From the NCBI RefSeq assembly GCF_904848665.1, contig NZ_CAJHCQ010000007.1:186001-250000 (forward strand): a stretch of 64,000 bases of DNA, in the 5' to 3' direction. The first letter of the stretch is position 1. Every line of letters starts with the position of its first letter. The DNA is from Paraburkholderia hiiakae. GTDB lineage: Bacteria; Pseudomonadota; Gammaproteobacteria; Burkholderiales; Burkholderiaceae. The notes under the pieces were generated by a model. It did not search any database. It worked only from the letters and a program-made list of their open reading frames with translations, and was not told the DNA's origin. The position numbers and the translations under genes are program-made. This document shows positions 1 to 7,572 of the stretch, in pieces.

Positions 1-366
1 CCTGGAAAGGCTGCGGTGTATGTTGACGATCGGACTGAAGACGTTCAGGGCCATCGGCTTGCGTATGCGGTGAAGGAGCAAATTCGTAACTCGGCAAGCA
101 TGCGGCTTGTGGATACGAAGGACGAATCCGCCCTGCAAATCCACCTCTCTAGCCTTGATCCCGACAACGATCAGATTCGAACGGTGTATTCGATGGCTCT
201 CTCGCTAATCAACTTTTCGTCGCCGAGTTCGCCCCCGGTCTACCTGGATTCTACTAGTGGCGTCTGCGGTGCTCATGTCATAGACCAGTGTGCAAACTCG
301 ATTCTTGCCAGGGTGGACAGCGAGATTTCCGCTGTTCGTGCGGCGCTCGCAAAATCGAGAAAATGA
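1..366 (+). CDS. Hypothetical protein, 5' end outside the window
   Basis: The reading frame is open from the first base, so the true start probably lies upstream. A GTG at 16 could serve as an internal start giving 116 residues, but no ribosome binding site can be judged. About 121 residues are visible. They are soluble-looking and mixed in composition, with no membrane segment and no motif I recognise. The C-terminus ends in a basic stretch (AALAKSRK). Codon use is less GC3-biased than in the core genes further right, which fits the accessory character of the first 2.8 kb. No function is assigned. Confidence 0.55.
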   Translation, partial: PGKAAVYVDDRTEDVQGHRLAYAVKEQIRNSASMRLVDTKDESALQIHLSSLDPDNDQIRTVYSMALSLINFSSPSSPPVYLDSTSGVCGAHVIDQCANSILARVDSEISAVRAALAKSRK

Positions 367-483
367 TACGCCGTAGGCTACGACAAGGGCTTTTCCGGTA
401 GGACTGTCCATCATGCCGGAAAACCTGAAACCGATCCGGCATTGATGCGCCAGTACAAGGCAGGGCGGATGCGCCTGCACCCT

Positions 484-774
484 TCAGCTCTCTCGCGGCC
501 GATTCAATATCTTGTCGACCACGGCCTGCTGCCGCTGCGTCGGCTTGTCAGTCAAGCACGGCTCCGCATCAAGCTCCTGCATGAAGCATCCCCACACCGA
601 CGAGGGCACGGCGCCGTGCCCATTGGCTCCCAGAAAGTTGCGGATCTGATTCGCGCGAGAGATGGTCGCGCGCAGCCGGTGGATCTCCCACAGCAGTTCG
701 AGCACGACAGGTTCGGGATGGTCATCCCATATCTGGGCGAGGCGCTCGGCAGTGAGTGGTGGGCGGTGCGGCAT
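484..774 (-). CDS. Small hypothetical protein behind a LexA box
   Basis: This 96-residue protein is read from an ATG at 774. The N-terminal half is amphipathic and probably helical (AERLAQIWDDHP, then a Leu-rich stretch ELLWEIHRLRATI). There is no signal peptide or membrane segment. I do not recognise a family. Its interest lies in control: a perfect CTGT-N8-ACAG LexA box lies only 14 bases upstream of the start codon, so the gene is probably repressed by LexA and induced by DNA damage. No Shine-Dalgarno sequence is visible between box and start, so the message may have a very short leader. A cell-cycle or prophage/island response role is possible but not shown. Confidence 0.5.
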   Translation of the reverse strand: MPHRPPLTAERLAQIWDDHPEPVVLELLWEIHRLRATISRANQIRNFLGANGHGAVPSSVWGCFMQELDAEPCLTDKPTQRQQAVVDKILNRPRES

Positions 775-787
775 GCTAGTTCGATTA

Positions 788-803
788 CTGTATAAACGTA
801 CAG
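788..803. promoter_or_regulatory. LexA (SOS) box
   Basis: The sequence is CTGT, eight bases, ACAG, with an AT-rich centre, which is the LexA operator consensus of beta- and gammaproteobacteria. The same pattern occurs twice before lexA in this window, so a matching repressor is encoded nearby. It sits just upstream of the minus-strand small gene ending at 484. Confidence 0.8.
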
Positions 804-920
804 TAGTCTAGCGCGTTCCCGATTCTCTAATCGCCGCAATCTATGCGGTGAATACGGCCGGCATTCGCCGCATAGCCAAACGGATGGGCGATGTGTGCTC
901 GATCAGGGACGGCGGCGGCC

Positions 921-1532
921 TTACGTCACGTCGGAGTCCCATCCGTCGTCGATCATTTTATTGAGGAAGTTGCTGTAAAACTCGATGCCCATGCGCGCCA
1001 TCGTGATGGGTTTCGTGTCGGGCAGTTTCTGCCCGTCATGTTCTACAGGTGGCTCATAGGTCTTGCCGCGATGCTTCACTGGTTGCGCGTATACCTCAGT
1101 TGGGGCGAAGTAGCTACGCGAGGCTCCGACCACGTCGGCGGGGATTGCTGTGCCGTCTTCGAAAGTGTACGTCGGGGCGTGCATGAACACTTTGTTGCCG
1201 TCTGGAAGATCGAATTCAAACCGCATCCCGGCGTCAAGTCTGCCGGTAATGTCGTCGCTCAAATGCTCATCAACATCTCGGGCGCGCGCGAGATATTGGA
1301 TAAGCGGATCGGAGCGGAGCGCGACGTTGATGCGCTTGACGTGCGGCGAATTGGTGAATTTCGAATCACCTTTGAGCGACGCTTGGGTTTTGTTCCAGAA
1401 CCTCGTCAACCTGCCAAGAGCCTCTTTCCACTGGTTTTCAAAATCTTCTGGGGACTTGGCGTGTTCCATCCGCGCAAGCGCATCGCGCGCGAACTCAAGT
1501 TCGCGCCGCGCCGCGTCAAGCTTTTTGCCCAT
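921..1532 (-). CDS. Hypothetical protein, 203 residues
   Basis: I chose the ATG at 1532 (MGKKLDAARRELEF) because an AGGAG lies six bases upstream. A longer frame from 1562 lacks such a site. The first 60 residues are charged and helical (KSPEDFENQWKEALGRLTRF), possibly a short coiled coil. The middle and end are more mixed, with a segment FDLPDGNKVFMHAPTYTFEDG that looks like beta strands. No signal peptide or membrane helix is seen and no family is recognised. The gene lies in the accessory block next to the tRNA-Ser fragment, with a terminator-like hairpin upstream of it. Function unknown. Confidence 0.6.
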   Translation of the reverse strand: MGKKLDAARRELEFARDALARMEHAKSPEDFENQWKEALGRLTRFWNKTQASLKGDSKFTNSPHVKRINVALRSDPLIQYLARARDVDEHLSDDITGRLDAGMRFEFDLPDGNKVFMHAPTYTFEDGTAIPADVVGASRSYFAPTEVYAQPVKHRGKTYEPPVEHDGQKLPDTKPITMARMGIEFYSNFLNKMIDDGWDSDVT

Positions 1533-1591
1533 GTCGACTCCTGCGACGAAGTGCGTGCCCAATCATCAGCAGGCCAAGGGCACCCAAACGC

Positions 1592-1618
1592 AAAAAAGGC
1601 CCCGTCAAAAACGGAGCC
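1592..1618 (-). terminator. Intrinsic terminator (minus strand)
   Basis: Read on the minus strand, a 7-bp GC-rich stem (GGCTCCG with CGGGGCC, one G-T pair) is followed directly by six T. It lies about 80 bases beyond the 3' end of the tRNA-Ser fragment, so it may be the ancestral terminator of that tRNA gene. Confidence 0.6.
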
Positions 1619-1700
1619 CATTTCGGATCTGCAAAGGTACAACTGCGATTCTAAGGTACAGCGCTTTGAGCACAAATCGCTCAAAGCCTTATATATCGGG

Positions 1701-1750
1701 TGGCGGAGAGACGGGGATTCGAACCCCGGATAGGCTATTAACCTATACGC
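1701..1750 (-). pseudogene. 3' fragment of a tRNA-Ser gene, candidate attachment site
   Basis: Read on the minus strand this segment contains a variable-arm-like stem (ATAGG / CCTAT), a perfect T arm (CGGGG, TTCGAAT, CCCCG), the acceptor 3' strand TCTCTCC, discriminator G and encoded CCA. This matches the 3' part of a class II tRNA-Ser. No matching 5' acceptor strand (GGAGAGA), D arm or proper 7-base anticodon loop is found upstream, so it is not a working tRNA gene. Such 3' tails are the usual scar (attR) of integration into a tRNA gene. The orientation puts the ancestral chromosome on the low-coordinate side. The upstream boundary near 1750 is approximate. Confidence 0.7.
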
Positions 1751-1809
1751 TCTTCTGAGCGTTCGTCTCGTCTTAGCGAGTGCGCGACAGGGTAGTCGCG
1801 TCGCTTAGG

Positions 1810-2604
1810 CTATGCCGGAAACTCGCGTCGGAGCGTTGCAAGTACCTCACCGAAGGTTTCCTTAATATTGCCTTTCGAGAATCGAATGTACTGTACGCCC
1901 TGAACATTCGAGAATTCCTCGACACCTTCCTCAAGCAGAAGAATGGCGCGGGGAAAGCCGAGCCGTCCCTGGAACAGGCCAGCCTCGTGGATTACATTCT
2001 GGCGAGCCCTGAACTGCCCATCTGCCTGCTCGTCCTCGGCAGTCATAACGAGGGCCGCGAACGAACTTTTCTGTGCCATCTCCTCAAGAATGTCGCGAAT
2101 CGTGTGCCCCGCACGAGCTCCGGTCTCGTAGGCCTCGATCTTCACTCCATGCTTGTCCTGGAGGTGATCCTTCAAATCGCGCCACGCTGCACTTCGGCCG
2201 TGACCGATGAAAACTACCGTGTCTCGCTGCGGATGTGCTGACGCCGGAAGCGGGGGCAACTTGCATTGGCTGACGCTTCTTTCGAATACATCGAATATCG
2301 ATTCGATCTCAGAGCGTGTAGGTGCCTCAATCGCAATGTCCGTTTCCCGCGCGCCCATCTCGGCCGCCAAAGTGTACCCCCCGCCGAAGATCAACAGATT
2401 TGCCTTGCGCTTTGAAATGCGATAGTCAGCGAGGAACTCGTCGACGGTGTCGTAGGACCACGCGGCATCGTCGTGAGCAACTTTGAGTGTGATCAATCGC
2501 AGACCCTGTCCGGATTCAGGAGCAATCGAGCGCAGTTTCTCGATCGCCTCGCGTAAGACATCTGCAGTGAATCGGGTCTCTTTAAATTCCTTTTGCTTTC
2601 TCAA
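1810..2604 (-). CDS. TIR-like nucleotide-binding protein (PF10137 / Cap12-type TIR)
   Basis: The C-terminal half (from about residue 130) is a TIR-like domain of the kind called CAP12/PCTIR. It starts with TVVFIGHGRSAAWRDL and continues through GHTIRDILEEM and ARQNVIHEAGLFQGRLGF. The Glu of the HEAG segment aligns with the catalytic Glu of TIR NADases in this family. The first ~125 residues form a separate domain of unknown role that contains a WSYDTVDEFLADYR segment. Related TIR domains are effectors in CBASS and Pycsar anti-phage systems. No cyclase gene is adjacent, so this is a stand-alone version. I chose the TTG at 2604 because GGAG lies six bases upstream. A TTG at 2616 is the alternative. 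NAD cleavage and phage defence are inferred. Confidence 0.75.
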   Translation of the reverse strand: MRKQKEFKETRFTADVLREAIEKLRSIAPESGQGLRLITLKVAHDDAAWSYDTVDEFLADYRISKRKANLLIFGGGYTLAAEMGARETDIAIEAPTRSEIESIFDVFERSVSQCKLPPLPASAHPQRDTVVFIGHGRSAAWRDLKDHLQDKHGVKIEAYETGARAGHTIRDILEEMAQKSSFAALVMTAEDEQADGQFRARQNVIHEAGLFQGRLGFPRAILLLEEGVEEFSNVQGVQYIRFSKGNIKETFGEVLATLRREFPA

Positions 2605-2669
2605 GCTGATCTCCAACGTGGCCGGTATGTTGAGACGCGCCGCAGGTGAGCGAAATGGGAGTCTGAATG

Positions 2670-2698
2670 AAAAAAGCCCGCAACAGTGTGCGGGCTTA
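2670..2698 (-). terminator. Terminator after tRNA-His
   Basis: An 8-bp stem (AGCCCGCA / TGCGGGCT) with a 6-base loop is followed by a T run on the minus strand. It lies about 85 bases downstream of the tRNA-His gene and upstream of the TIR-like gene, and fits the end of the tRNA transcript. Confidence 0.7.
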
Positions 2699-2781
2699 AT
2701 TCCGAAATTCTAAATTTCATTCCGAATTTCGCTATGCGCAATCTTCGGCTGCGCCTAAGCGCTTGATACAAAAGAATTCTT

Positions 2782-2858
2782 TGGGGTGGCTGATGGGACT
2801 CGAACCCACGACAACAGGAATCACAATCCTGGACTCTACCAACTGAGCTACAGCCACC
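2782..2858 (-). tRNA. tRNA-His (GTG anticodon)
   Basis: Read on the minus strand this is a complete cloverleaf. The acceptor GTGGCTG pairs with CAGCCAC and there is an extra 5' G (the G-1 typical of tRNA-His). The D arm contains AGCTCAGTTGGTAGAG. The anticodon stem-loop has GTG within AGGATTGTGATTCCT, followed by the T arm GTGGGTTCGAGTCCCAT and an encoded CCA. It charges histidine. It marks the border between the accessory block to the left and dusA to the right. Confidence 0.95.
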
Positions 2859-2945
2859 GCTGTTTTCTCAATCAGCGCTGCTTTGAAAGCGGCGTCAATC
2901 AAGAAGCAAGATTATATACATATCAAACCGGGCTTGCCTAGCCCT

Positions 2946-3947
2946 TTATTCAAGAATTTCGTCGGGAACGCGCAGATATTCGCGCGCCTCGTCGAAGATC
3001 GCGAGATCCGCCTTCGCGAGCTTGCGGCTGTCCGAGAGGATGCGTCGCCATCCGCGCGCGCCGGCCACGCCGCGGTAAAGACCGAGCGCATGGCGCACGA
3101 TCGCGCCCAGGTAAGTGCCGCGCGCGATTTCGCTCGCGCAGTACTCGATGAGCTTCGCTTCCACTTCCTCGCGCGTGAGCGCGGCATCGGCGGCGCCATA
3201 GAAGCGCGCATCGACGTCGGCGAGCACATAGGGGTTGTGGTAAGCCTCGCGGCCGAGCATCACGCCATCGACATGCTGTAAATGTTGCTCGACTTCGTCG
3301 AGCGTCTTGATGCCGCCGTTGATGATGATTTCGAGCTGCGGGAAGTCGCGCTTGAGCTGGTACGCGTAGTCGTACTTGAGCGGCGGGATCTCACGGTTTT
3401 CCTTCGGGCTCAAGCCCTTCAGGATCGCGTTGCGCGCGTGGACGATAAAGACGTCGCAGCCCGCTTCGGCAATCGTGCCGACAAAGTCGCGCACGAATGC
3501 ATAGTCCTCGACCGTATCCACGCCAATGCGGTGCTTGACCGTCACCGGCACGGAGACGACATCGCGCATCGCCTTCACGCAGTCCGCCACGAGTTGCGGT
3601 TCGTTCATCAGGCATGCGCCGAATGCACCGCGCTGCACGCGCTCGGACGGGCAGCCGCAGTTCAGGTTGATTTCGTCGTAACCCCACTGTTCGCCGAGCT
3701 TCGCGGCGCGCGCGAGGTCGTCGGGTTCGCTGCCGCCCAATTGAAGCGCGACCGGCGCCTCGGCAGGCGTGAACGCGAGATGGCGCGGAACGTCGCCGTG
3801 GAGGAGGGCGCCCGTCGTCACCATCTCCGTATACAGCCACGTGTGCCGGGAGATGAAGCGATGCAGAGAGCGGCAGTAGCGATCGGTCCAGTCCATCATC
3901 GGCGCGACGGATACGCGGCGGGGGCTGGCTTGATGGTTGTCGGACAT
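2946..3947 (-). CDS. dusA: tRNA-dihydrouridine(20/20a) synthase DusA
   Basis: The 333-residue product is a flavin enzyme that reduces uridine to dihydrouridine in the D loop of tRNAs using NADPH. It begins with the Dus TIM-barrel signature VAPMMDWTDRYCR. The catalytic Cys sits in NLNCGCPSERV (about residue 103), and the FMN-binding lysine/arginine segment is VKHRIGVD. The DusA-type segment LGREAYHNPY is present. Length matches DusA (about 330). It is read from the ATG at 3947 toward a tRNA-His gene, a common neighbourhood in Burkholderiaceae. dusA is itself a known integration target in proteobacteria, although no element is inserted into it here. Confidence 0.95.
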   Translation of the reverse strand: MSDNHQASPRRVSVAPMMDWTDRYCRSLHRFISRHTWLYTEMVTTGALLHGDVPRHLAFTPAEAPVALQLGGSEPDDLARAAKLGEQWGYDEINLNCGCPSERVQRGAFGACLMNEPQLVADCVKAMRDVVSVPVTVKHRIGVDTVEDYAFVRDFVGTIAEAGCDVFIVHARNAILKGLSPKENREIPPLKYDYAYQLKRDFPQLEIIINGGIKTLDEVEQHLQHVDGVMLGREAYHNPYVLADVDARFYGAADAALTREEVEAKLIEYCASEIARGTYLGAIVRHALGLYRGVAGARGWRRILSDSRKLAKADLAIFDEAREYLRVPDEILE

Positions 3948-4364
3948 GGCGATGGGAAACCGGTGACTAACGGCTGGCGTGGATCAACCTTCGATTTTAC
4001 CGCATACGGGCTTGGCTCTTCGTACCCTTTGCGCACTGCGCCAATTCGCCCAAAACCCCTGCAGGAAGCGCACCCGATGGCCGTTTTCGGCCAAAAAACC
4101 CTGATGACGTTATGTGATCCACGTGGAATTTGCTGCGTTGCGCAAATTTTTTTAGGCGCGCTTTTAGGGTCTGTTCGTCGCTCAGCCCCGTCAGAATTGC
4201 CTGACACGATTGTTGCTGAATGCAGAATAGTAAATTCGGATTATCGCGATTATTTTCCGATAGTAGGTGTATACACTGAGTTTCGTTGACGCAGCTCGTG
4301 GGCACTGACCTCCCAGGCGCGGCGCCTTCCCGATCCGCAATTGAACCTGATATTGGAGTCCACC
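3948..4364. other. Divergent intergenic region dusA / DUF4148 gene
   Basis: This 417-base stretch holds the start regions of dusA (minus) and the small secreted protein gene (plus). It contains AT-rich tracts around 4140-4260 that probably carry promoters, and a 10-bp palindrome TCCACGTGGA at 4118-4127. I see no convincing -35/-10 pair and no coding potential. Confidence 0.4.
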
Positions 4365-4637
4365 ATGAAGACCAAACTCATCGCAGCGCTGCTGGTCGCA
4401 GCTACCGCTTCTGTTGCCGCTCCGGCGTTCGCCAGCGGCTATGGCCCGGCACCGTTCTATCGCCCGGACGTCGGCGCGCCGGCTTCGCAGCGTGGCCAGA
4501 GCGTCCAGACCGTGGCCGCAGAGCGCGTCCAGGAACAAGGCGCCCAAACGGCATACGGCGGTGTCGCCGGCTCGGCTTCGCAGTCGGGCAGCCACGCGAA
4601 GGCCACGGGCCCGCAATCGGTCTTCTTCGGCCAGTAA
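4365..4637 (+). CDS. DUF4148 family secreted small protein
   Basis: The product is 90 residues. It has a clear Sec signal peptide (MKTKLIAALLVAATASVA, cleavage after AFA near residue 25), and a short Gln/Ser/Ala-rich mature part. This fits the DUF4148 family, which is abundant in Burkholderiaceae and has no known function. I chose the ATG at 4365 because GGAG lies eight bases upstream. The in-frame TTG at 4341 would precede the signal peptide and lacks such a site. A rho-independent terminator follows at 4692. The protein is probably periplasmic or exported. Confidence 0.8.
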   Translation: MKTKLIAALLVAATASVAAPAFASGYGPAPFYRPDVGAPASQRGQSVQTVAAERVQEQGAQTAYGGVAGSASQSGSHAKATGPQSVFFGQ

Positions 4638-4691
4638 GTCGCGCTGAAGTTTCCGATTCGTTTCGGGGTTGCCTGCAAGACGGGCGGCCTG

Positions 4692-4730
4692 AAAGCCGGA
4701 TGTCGTTTCGACGTCCGGCTTTTCGCTTTT
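4692..4730 (+). terminator. Terminator after the DUF4148 gene
   Basis: A 14-bp stem (AAAGCCGGATGTCG / CGACGTCCGGCTTT, one G-T pair) with a 3-base loop runs into a broken T tract. It is placed to end the DUF4148 transcript and may also serve the converging gene at 4757. Confidence 0.75.
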
Positions 4731-4756
4731 CAGGCCTGCTTTTTCTGAGGTGACGC

Positions 4757-4999
4757 TCAGGAGGCGGCGCGAACGCGCTGGTCGATGGCCTCGCGAATCC
4801 GGTCGAAGGCGGCGTCGAAGGCGTTATTCTGGGTCGGGAAGCGGCCGGCGGCGATGCCGTCAATCGGCACGTTGCCGTTTTCGGCGCCCGTGAGGCTATG
4901 GAAGATTTGCGTCGAGACGAAAAAGCCGGCTTCGTGGTCGCCGTCCACACCGGCGGTCATGTCGAAACCCATGTATTCGTAGCTGCGTCGGTTTTCCAT
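4757..4999 (-). CDS. Small conserved-looking hypothetical protein
   Basis: The product is 80 residues from the ATG at 4999 (MENRRSYEYMGFDM), which has GAGGAG about eight bases upstream. A longer frame from 5095 has no comparable site. The protein is soluble, with an aromatic-rich N-terminus and an acidic middle (DGDHEAGFF). It ends in an amphipathic helix (AFDAAFDRIREAIDQRVRAAS). No motif or family is recognised. It converges with the DUF4148 gene and is divergent from the aldo/keto reductase. Confidence 0.65.
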   Translation of the reverse strand: MENRRSYEYMGFDMTAGVDGDHEAGFFVSTQIFHSLTGAENGNVPIDGIAAGRFPTQNNAFDAAFDRIREAIDQRVRAAS

Positions 5000-5164
5000 G
5001 CCGATTTCTCCTCTTAGGCGCATGTGCGGATTCTGGCACGTCTGCCGGCGAACGGCGCCGTCACCGGCCGCGGCGTATTCGGCCGCATTCGGCATTTCCT
5101 GAAAAAAATCCCGCGGCGTGATAGTTTCGGCGTTTCCTCAACCGAACTGATGGACGACGTTTCC

Positions 5165-6217
5165 ATGGAATACCGCACACTCGGCGATACCGACGTCAAG
5201 GTGAGCCTGATCGGGCTCGGCACGATGACGTGGGGCGAGCAGAACACGGAACGCGAGGCGCACGAACAGATCGACTACGCGCTCGACCAGGGCGTCACGC
5301 TGATCGACGCCGCTGAAATGTACCCCGTGCCGCCGCGCCCGGAGACGCAAGGACAGACCGAGCGTTTCATCGGGACGTGGCTCGCGCAGCATCCCGCGGC
5401 GCGCGAGCGCATCGTGCTCGCCACCAAAATTGCGGGCCCGGCTCGCCAGCCGCACAATCCGCAGCACATTCGCGGACCGCAGAACCAGTTCGACCGCAAG
5501 AATCTGACCGAAGCGCTCGACGGCAGCCTGAAGCGCCTGCAGACCGATTACGTCGATCTGTATCAGTTGCACTGGCCCGACCGCAGCACGATGACGTTCG
5601 GCCGCAGCATGTATCCGTATCTCGACGATGCGTACACCGTGCCGATCGAGGAAACGCTCAGCGTGCTCGCCGATTTCGTGAAGGCCGGGAAGGTCCGCCA
5701 TATCGGCGTGTCCAACGAAACGCCGTGGGGCGTCGCCCAGTTCCTGCGCGCTTCCGAAAAGCTCGGGCTGCCGCGCATCGTCAGCATTCAGAATCCATAC
5801 AGCCTGCTCAATCGCACGTTCGAAAGCGGCCTGTCCGAATTCGCGCACCGCGAAGGCGTGGGCCTGCTCGCGTATTCGCCGCTCGCGTTTGGCTGGCTTT
5901 CGGGCAAGTACGAGGGCGGGGCGCGTCCGGAAGGCGCGCGCATCACGCGGTTCGAGCGTTTCAAGCGCTACAGCAAGCCGGAATCGGTGGCCGCGACGAC
6001 GCGTTACGTGGAACTCGCACGGGCGCATGGCTATACGCCAGCGCAGTTCGCGCTCGCTTTCGTCAACAGCCGGCCGTTCCTCACCAGCAATCTGATCGGC
6101 GCGACCTCGCTCGACCAGTTGAAGGAAAATATCGCCAGCGCCGACGTCAAGCTCACCCCCGAATTGCTCGCGCAGATCGACGCGCTGCACGAGCAGCAGC
6201 CTAATCCTGCCCCCTAG
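5165..6217 (+). CDS. Aldo/keto reductase, Tas-like
   Basis: The product is 350 residues and NADP(H)-dependent, of the (beta/alpha)8 aldo/keto reductase superfamily. It is close in length and order to E. coli Tas. The N-terminal segment LIGLGTMTWGEQN, the Asp and Tyr of DAAEMYP, the Lys of LATKIAG and the His of LYQLHWPDR supply the catalytic tetrad. C-terminal NSRPFLTSNLIGATSLDQL matches the cofactor-binding end. I prefer the ATG at 5165 (MEYRTLG), where family homology begins. An ATG at 5150 is possible. The physiological substrate cannot be told from sequence. Confidence 0.9.
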   Translation: MEYRTLGDTDVKVSLIGLGTMTWGEQNTEREAHEQIDYALDQGVTLIDAAEMYPVPPRPETQGQTERFIGTWLAQHPAARERIVLATKIAGPARQPHNPQHIRGPQNQFDRKNLTEALDGSLKRLQTDYVDLYQLHWPDRSTMTFGRSMYPYLDDAYTVPIEETLSVLADFVKAGKVRHIGVSNETPWGVAQFLRASEKLGLPRIVSIQNPYSLLNRTFESGLSEFAHREGVGLLAYSPLAFGWLSGKYEGGARPEGARITRFERFKRYSKPESVAATTRYVELARAHGYTPAQFALAFVNSRPFLTSNLIGATSLDQLKENIASADVKLTPELLAQIDALHEQQPNPAP

Positions 6218-6326
6218 AGGGAGCAGGGAACCGCGCGGCCCCTTCCCGGCCCGCGCGGCGCGGCGCCGGCGCCAACGTGCCAAAGTCGTTGGCGATTCGC
6301 AAGGCATACACTACGATCCAGCATGC

Positions 6327-6373
6327 GCCTGTCGGGGCGCCATCACGCGTCGCGTGACGGCGCCCCGACAGGC
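6327..6373. repeat. 47-bp near-perfect palindrome in the permease leader
   Basis: The arms are 15 bp each (GCCTGTCGGGGCGCC at 6327-6341 and its exact complement at 6359-6373). They enclose a second 7-bp inverted repeat (TCACGCG / CGCGTGA) around a single central T. The only break in symmetry is one A/C mismatch. No T run follows, so a simple terminator is unlikely. It ends 33 bases upstream of the permease start codon. Confidence 0.85.
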
Positions 6374-6406
6374 CGTCCATACGCTCAATCCGGGAGAAAA
6401 TTCACA

Positions 6407-7468
6407 ATGACGAGCGCACGCCCAGCGCAATCGCCCCCGTCCTACGGCTGGCCCATTTTTATTTTGCTGGCGGTGGCGGGCCTCTTCTACGTGAAGTGGT
6501 TCCCGTACTATCACCGCGCATTCACCGCCGAGGAAACACATTCCATCGGCAAATCGATCCTGATGGGCGGCGCGTCCACAGCCCCTGATCCCTCGTTCTC
6601 CGCCGCGCTCGATTACGCCTTCGCCTACGGCAAGGCGATCTGGCAGGCGATGGTGCTCGGTCTGTTGCTCGGCTCGGGCGTGCAAGCCCTCCTGCCCGCG
6701 CAATGGGTCGCGCGCGTGCTCGGCCGGCGCGGCTTTGGCAGCGTCGCGGCGGGCGGCCTGCTCGCGGTGCCCGGCATGATGTGCACCTGCTGCGCCGCGC
6801 CCGTGGTCGTTGGCCTGCGCGCGCGCAATGCATCGGCAGGCGGCGCGATTGCATTCTGGCTCGGCAACTCCGTGCTCAATCCGGCCACGCTCGTGTTCAT
6901 GGGCTTCGTGCTCGGCTGGCAGTGGAGCGCGCTGCGGCTCACGCTGGGCCTGTTGATGGTGTTTGGCCTTGGCTGGGTCTGCAACCGGCTCGTCACGCCC
7001 GAGGAGTCGCGTGCCGCCGACGACCGCCTGGCGCTTTTCGCCCAGCAACAGGCCGATGGCGGCAACGTCTTCGTGCGCTGGGCACGTATCTTCGCGCGCA
7101 TGGCCGTGCGTCTCGTGCCGGAGTACATCGTGCTCGTGCTGCTGCTCGGTGCCGCGCGCGCGTGGCTCTTCCCGCATATCGGCCCGGAGGTGACGAGCAG
7201 CCTTGGCTGGATCGTCACGTTTGCCGTGGTCGGCATGCTGTTCGTGATCCCCACGGCCGGCGAGGTCCCCATCATCCAGGCGATGCTCGCTCTCGGCATG
7301 GGCGTGGGGCCCGCGGGTGCGCTCCTGATGACGCTGCCGCCCGTGAGCGTGCCGTCGTTCGCGATGCTGGCGAGCTCGTTCCGGCCGCGCATGCTCGCCG
7401 TCGTGGGCTCGACGGTGGTGTTCTTCGGCATCGCCGCGGGGCTCGCGGCGGTGGCCCTGGGCTTCTAG
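6407..7468 (+). CDS. PF03773-type (ArsP/YraQ-like) membrane permease
   Basis: The product is 353 residues with about eight hydrophobic helices. The family's hallmark Cys-rich segment is in the first core helix (PGMMCTCCAAPVVVGLRAR, near residue 125). A second signature helix pair contains FVIPTAGEVPIIQAML. Members of PF03773 include the organoarsenical exporter ArsP and uncharacterised permeases. The conserved Cys residues may bind a metal or metalloid. No ars genes are nearby, so the substrate is open. The ATG at 6407 has GGGAG upstream. A 47-bp palindrome occupies the leader. Confidence 0.8.
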   Translation: MTSARPAQSPPSYGWPIFILLAVAGLFYVKWFPYYHRAFTAEETHSIGKSILMGGASTAPDPSFSAALDYAFAYGKAIWQAMVLGLLLGSGVQALLPAQWVARVLGRRGFGSVAAGGLLAVPGMMCTCCAAPVVVGLRARNASAGGAIAFWLGNSVLNPATLVFMGFVLGWQWSALRLTLGLLMVFGLGWVCNRLVTPEESRAADDRLALFAQQQADGGNVFVRWARIFARMAVRLVPEYIVLVLLLGAARAWLFPHIGPEVTSSLGWIVTFAVVGMLFVIPTAGEVPIIQAMLALGMGVGPAGALLMTLPPVSVPSFAMLASSFRPRMLAVVGSTVVFFGIAAGLAAVALGF

Positions 7469-7572
7469 GGACGTTGGGACGAGGCAAGCGCCCTGCGTCC
7501 AGCGTCGGCATTCTTGTAATACGCGGGCGGTCCGCCGCCCGCCACGGAGCGGGCCGCGGCCCGAAAACCAGC

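Noticed and set aside
1701..1800. Complete tRNA-Ser or tmRNA gene
   Set aside because: Only the T arm, acceptor 3' strand and perhaps the variable arm are present. No 5' acceptor partner or normal anticodon loop exists upstream, and the tmRNA end differs.
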